Position numbers and translations under genes: made by a program. From contig NZ_BLTJ01000005.1 of assembly GCF_013282095.1 (NCBI RefSeq), positions 186,001-250,000 of the forward strand: 64,000 nucleotides of DNA, in the 5' to 3' direction. Origin of the DNA: Enterocloster alcoholdehydrogenati. GTDB lineage: Bacteria; Bacillota; Clostridia; Lachnospirales; Lachnospiraceae. The notes beneath the pieces are model-generated. The model saw only the letters and a list, made by a program, of their open reading frames with translations. It ran no database searches and was not told the DNA's origin. Of this stretch, positions 61,127-64,000 are shown in pieces. How positions within the stretch are numbered: position 1 is the first letter of the stretch; the number at the start of each line of letters is the position of its first letter.

Positions 61127-62029
61127 CTACACTCTCAGGTGTTTCCGAATCGTCACCAGGCTCACCACTACGCCGATGCCAACCCCCAGGAGCATGGCTC
61201 CTCCCGCCATATACGGAAAAATATCTCTCAGAGAAAGCGGCTCAAAAAGCCCCGTGATCAGGGAATAATTCTGCTCCAGATACAAAACTCCCTTCTCATA
61301 GAGAAACCATATGCCTCCCAGCGGGATCAGCGCTCCAAAAAGTCCCAGAAGCAGTCCTTCCACCAAAAACGGGGCGCGTATCATAAAATTCGTAGCACCG
61401 ATATAGCGCATGATTTCATTTTCCCGCCTGCGGAAAGCCGCTGCCACAGAAATAGTGTTGCTTATAAGGAATACAGCTACCGCCAGCAGCACCCCGATAA
61501 TCAGCGCTGACATCAGGCTGATCATCTTTCCCACGCTTGTAAATCCTGCTGCCAGAGTGCTGGAATAGCGGACCCGCCGCACCCCATCCATGGCTTCCAG
61601 CCGGCTGACAACCTTCTGCTGATCGGAAATATCATTTAAAAAAACCTCAAATGAAGCGGAATCAGCCAGAGGATTGTCATTTTCAAACCCCTCGGCCAGT
61701 TCCTCCGAGCCCTCAAAGTACTGGCTCTTAAACGTGTCCCATGCTTCCTGGGCCGAGGTATAATCCGCCTCTCTCACCTCACTCCAGCTTTTTATCTCTT
61801 CTCCTGCAGCAAGGATCTCCTCCTCTGACATACCATCATTAAAAAAGACGGAGATTCCCACGGTTTCCTGGGCGATTTTAGCCCCATGAGCCACATTGGC
61901 CGCCAGAGCAAAAAAGAGGCAGAATAAAAAAATACACGCAGAAATAGTCGCTATAGAAGCCAGCGAAAACAAAATATTTCTGCATATATTGACGATGCCC
62001 TGTTTCAGGCAATACCAAAATGTATTCAT
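61127..62029 (-). CDS. ftsX: Cell-division protein FtsX
   Basis: A 300-residue membrane protein with four helices: one N-terminal (about 22-45), a large extracytoplasmic domain (about 50-165; [39 protein letters not shown]), then three (about 170-195, 225-250, 268-292). [22 protein letters not shown] is the cytosolic coupling segment. FtsX passes conformational change from FtsE across the membrane to activate the EnvC/PcsB-like hydrolase encoded next. It lies 39 bp after ftsE. Confidence 0.95.
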   Translation of the reverse strand: MNTFWYCLKQGIVNICRNILFSLASIATISACIFLFCLFFALAANVAHGAKIAQETVGISVFFNDGMSEEEILAAGEEIKSWSEVREADYTSAQEAWDTFKSQYFEGSEELAEGFENDNPLADSASFEVFLNDISDQQKVVSRLEAMDGVRRVRYSSTLAAGFTSVGKMISLMSALIIGVLLAVAVFLISNTISVAAAFRRRENEIMRYIGATNFMIRAPFLVEGLLLGLFGALIPLGGIWFLYEKGVLYLEQNYSLITGLFEPLSLRDIFPYMAGGAMLLGVGIGVVVSLVTIRKHLRV

Positions 62030-62068
62030 TTCAAACGATCGTGCCTTTCCGGCAGACCCATTTTTGTC

Positions 62069-62740
62069 TTATCTGGATCCGCCCTCATCTTTGACCACTA
62101 CTCCGCGGTCCATGGTAATCACCCGTTTTTTCATCTGCTGGACCATCTCATGGCTGTGGGTCACGACAATCACTGTAGTTCCCCTCTCGTTGATCTCCTC
62201 TAAGAGGCCCATAATCTCATGGGTATTAAAGCTGTCCAGATTTCCTGTGGGCTCATCGGCTAAAAGGACTTCCGGCCGATTAATCAGCGCCCTGGCAATG
62301 GCCACTCGCTGCTGTTCACCGCCGGAAAGCTTGTCAGGACGGGTCTTGTATTTAGCGGAAAGCCCCACCATCCGAAGCATCTCCGGCACCGATTCCTTTA
62401 TGACACGGTTCGGCACCCCGATCACCCGCTGGGCGAAGGCAACGTTCTCAAATACAGTAAGGTCTTTCAGGAGCCGGAAGTCCTGAAAGACCACACCTAA
62501 TTTTCTACGGTATTTAGGAACATATCTTCTGGGCATCTTCCCCAGATCCATATCATTGACTATGATCTGTCCCTCCGTGGGCTCAAACTCCTTTAAAAGA
62601 AGCTTGAGAAGCGTGCTCTTTCCTGAGCCGCTGCGCCCTACGATAAAGACAAATTCCCCGTCGCCGATGGTCAGGCTTACATCCTTCACAGCCCGGTTTC
62701 CCTCACTGTATGTCTTGCTGACATGGCTGAGTTCTATCAT
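62069..62740 (-). CDS. ftsE: Cell-division ATP-binding protein FtsE
   Basis: A 223-residue ABC ATPase: Walker [12 protein letters not shown]-loop VVFQDFRLL, signature [12 protein letters not shown], Walker [13 protein letters not shown] and H-loop VTHSHE. The Q-loop [17 protein letters not shown] stretch is characteristic of FtsE. With FtsX it forms the complex that drives septal peptidoglycan hydrolysis. It is preceded by the CdaR-like regulator gene with a 15-bp gap, so the two are probably cotranscribed. Confidence 0.95.
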   Translation of the reverse strand: MIELSHVSKTYSEGNRAVKDVSLTIGDGEFVFIVGRSGSGKSTLLKLLLKEFEPTEGQIIVNDMDLGKMPRRYVPKYRRKLGVVFQDFRLLKDLTVFENVAFAQRVIGVPNRVIKESVPEMLRMVGLSAKYKTRPDKLSGGEQQRVAIARALINRPEVLLADEPTGNLDSFNTHEIMGLLEEINERGTTVIVVTHSHEMVQQMKKRVITMDRGVVVKDEGGSR

Positions 62741-62755
62741 TTTCCTGACCTCGTT

Positions 62756-63844
62756 TTAGTAATCCAGGCTTTCCATATACTTCATATACTTGGCAACCAT
62801 AAGCGCAATCTTGAAGGTAATTGCATCCTCAAAAGTACGAAGATCAAGACCTGTGCTCTTCTGGAGCTTATCCAGGCGGTAAACCAGGGTATTTCTGTGG
62901 ATATAGAGCTGTCTGGACGTCTCGGATACATTCAGACTGTTCTCAAAGAACTTATTGATGGTAGCCAGCGTCTCCTCGTCAAACTCATCGGGAGACTTGC
63001 CGTCGAATACCTCGCGGATAAACATCTTGCACAAAGGGATAGGCAGCTGGTAAATCAGACGGCCGATACCCAGATTGCTGTAAGCCACTACATTTTTATT
63101 TGCATAGAAGATACGGCCTACATCCAGAGCCATCTTGGCCTCCTTATAGGAGCGTGACACTTCCTTAATGTCGTTGATCACCGTACCGTAGGATACGCGA
63201 ACCTTTGTCATGGCCTCTGTATTCATCATATCCAGGATAGTGTTGGCCGTCTTGTCCAGCTCGCTGTAGGACTCGCCCTGACGCACCTCTTTTACCAGGA
63301 TGATATTCTTTTCATCCACGGCAGTAATGAAATCCTTTGTCTTTGAAGCAAAGAGGCTTCTTACAGTCTCAAGGGCGTTGACATCCTTTTCATTGTGCGT
63401 TTCGATGATATATACCACACGCTTTACATCGGTCTCGATGTGGAGTTTCTTTGCGCGGTTATAGATATCCACTAACAACAGGTTGTCCAGAAGAAGGTTC
63501 TTTATAAAGTTATCCTTATCAAAGCGCTCCTTATAAGCCACTAACAGGTTCTGGATCTGGAACGCAGCCAGCTTTCCTACCATATAGACGTCATCGCTGG
63601 CACCCTTTGCAAGCAGGATATACTCAAGCTGATGCTCGTCAAACACCTTAAAGAACTGATATCCCTGAATTACCTGGCTGTCTGCCGGAGAATCCACAAA
63701 TACCAGGATCGAACTTTCTGATTCCTCTGCGTCTGTAAAGGTAGACGCTAAAACCTTTCCTTCTGTGTCGCAAATACCTAAATCAATTCTTGTGATTGCT
63801 TTTAATCCATCCAGTGTAGTCTGGAGTATCTGATTTGAAATCAT
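62756..63844 (-). CDS. CdaR/PucR-type transcriptional regulator
   Basis: A 362-residue regulator. The N-terminal 130 residues resemble the sugar-diacid-binding domain (TTLDGLKAITRIDLGICDTE, VYMVGKLAAFQIQNLL). The middle GGDEF-like segment contains VRVSYGTVINDIKEVSRSYK. The C-terminus has the PucR helix-turn-helix NVSETSRQLYIHRNTLVYRL. Such proteins control sugar-acid or purine catabolism, but here the gene is immediately upstream of ftsE by 15 bp, an odd pairing. ATG at 63844 has GGAG eight bases upstream; the longer frame to 63898 lacks a site. The effector is unknown. Confidence 0.88.
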   Translation of the reverse strand: MISNQILQTTLDGLKAITRIDLGICDTEGKVLASTFTDAEESESSILVFVDSPADSQVIQGYQFFKVFDEHQLEYILLAKGASDDVYMVGKLAAFQIQNLLVAYKERFDKDNFIKNLLLDNLLLVDIYNRAKKLHIETDVKRVVYIIETHNEKDVNALETVRSLFASKTKDFITAVDEKNIILVKEVRQGESYSELDKTANTILDMMNTEAMTKVRVSYGTVINDIKEVSRSYKEAKMALDVGRIFYANKNVVAYSNLGIGRLIYQLPIPLCKMFIREVFDGKSPDEFDEETLATINKFFENSLNVSETSRQLYIHRNTLVYRLDKLQKSTGLDLRTFEDAITFKIALMVAKYMKYMESLDY

Positions 63845-63923
63845 TCCATACTCTCCTTTTTGACGTATTTCAAATGTTGCTACTTTCTCTATTTTCATAT
63901 TTTAATGCAAAATTACAAAAAAA

Positions 63924-63956
63924 GCAAGAGAGTTGTCACCTCTCCTGCCCTTTTTT
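63924..63956. terminator. Terminator of the gene beyond the right edge
   Basis: GCAAGAGAG (63924-63932), loop TTGTCAC, CTCTCCTGC (63940-63948), with A-tract upstream and T-tract downstream, so it works in both directions. It lies upstream of the CdaR-like gene and most likely ends a minus-strand gene to the right. Confidence 0.75.
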
Positions 63957-64000
63957 ACAATCGTTTTTCAGCTTTTATGAAATCTGCTGGTCGGTCTCTT

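Noticed and set aside
1-64000. CRISPR arrays, prophage, integrase or toxin-antitoxin loci
   Set aside because: No regularly spaced repeats, phage structural genes, integrases or recognisable toxin-antitoxin pairs were seen on either strand.

Overview
The window looks like chromosome from a gut-type, low-branching Firmicute, most likely a Lachnospiraceae (Clostridium cluster XIVa) species. The reasons are strong GGAGG ribosome binding sites, SpoVB, a tetrahydrofolate riboswitch on folT, YesMN-type two-component proteins, a flagellin-methylase-like Cys-rich protein, a group IIC intron and a gut-type beta-glucuronidase locus. Most genes lie on the minus strand. No rRNA operon, CRISPR array, prophage or integrative element was seen. 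The only clear mobile element is the intron.

Layout. 1-2.76 kb: the end of a malic enzyme gene, a GNAT acetyltransferase, and a group II intron with a frameshifted maturase sitting beside a perfect 40-bp palindromic terminator. 2.77-6.6 kb: a LysR regulator, SLC13-type anion permease and serine hydrolase unit. 6.67-8.75 kb: lrgAB and a tandem acetyltransferase. 8.8-16.4 kb: a small alarmone synthetase, an Mrp ATPase, a Cys-rich FliB-like protein, a TetM-like GTPase fused to a Rae1/YacP-type nuclease domain, an SseB-like protein and an exported protein. 16.5-20.4 kb: a coupled nifS-nifU-mnmA-amidase operon (sulfur transfer to tRNA). 20.6-23.9 kb: SpoVB and a MATE transporter behind an attenuator-like leader. 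23.9-26 kb: a THF riboswitch-folT-TIM-barrel isomerase operon and a Crh-like HPr. 26.3-30.7 kb: an AEC transporter with a YesN/YesM two-component pair. 30.8-32 kb: a membrane-anchored MerR protein and two tRNA-Leu genes.

32-36.8 kb: a four-gene ABC exporter. 36.9-41.3 kb: a HAD phosphatase and the murQ/MurP-like PTS/murR locus for N-acetylmuramic acid, followed by a scrap of an ABC ATPase. 41.4-43.7 kb: a dxs gene whose promoter has a 19-bp spacer with a dyad, divergent from a MerR regulator. 43.9-48.6 kb: beta-glucuronidase, GPH symporter and a divergent AraC regulator. 48.7-55.3 kb: parts of a NitT/TauT-type ABC importer, split by a D,D-carboxypeptidase, a HIT protein and a polysaccharide deacetylase. 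55.4-58.2 kb: a divergent RelA/SpoT-domain protein and a Lon-like AAA+ protein without a peptidase domain. 58.4-63.9 kb: CdaR-like regulator, ftsE, ftsX, EnvC-type hydrolase and CtpA-type protease.

How they work together. Several units read as self-contained regulated import and catabolism modules: LysR/SLC13/hydrolase, murQ-PTS-murR, and GUS/GPH/AraC. Cell-wall remodelling recurs (FtsEX-EnvC-Ctp, D,D-carboxypeptidase, Amidase_3, deacetylase, MurNAc recycling, LrgAB). Translation and stress control is the other theme (TetM-Rae1 fusion, two alarmone-synthetase-like proteins, MnmA). The least ordinary items are the GTPase-nuclease fusion, the MerR-controlled dxs, the MATE leader, the peptidase-less Lon-like ATPase and the intron inserted next to a terminator palindrome. 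All family assignments come from reading motifs; no database search was run.
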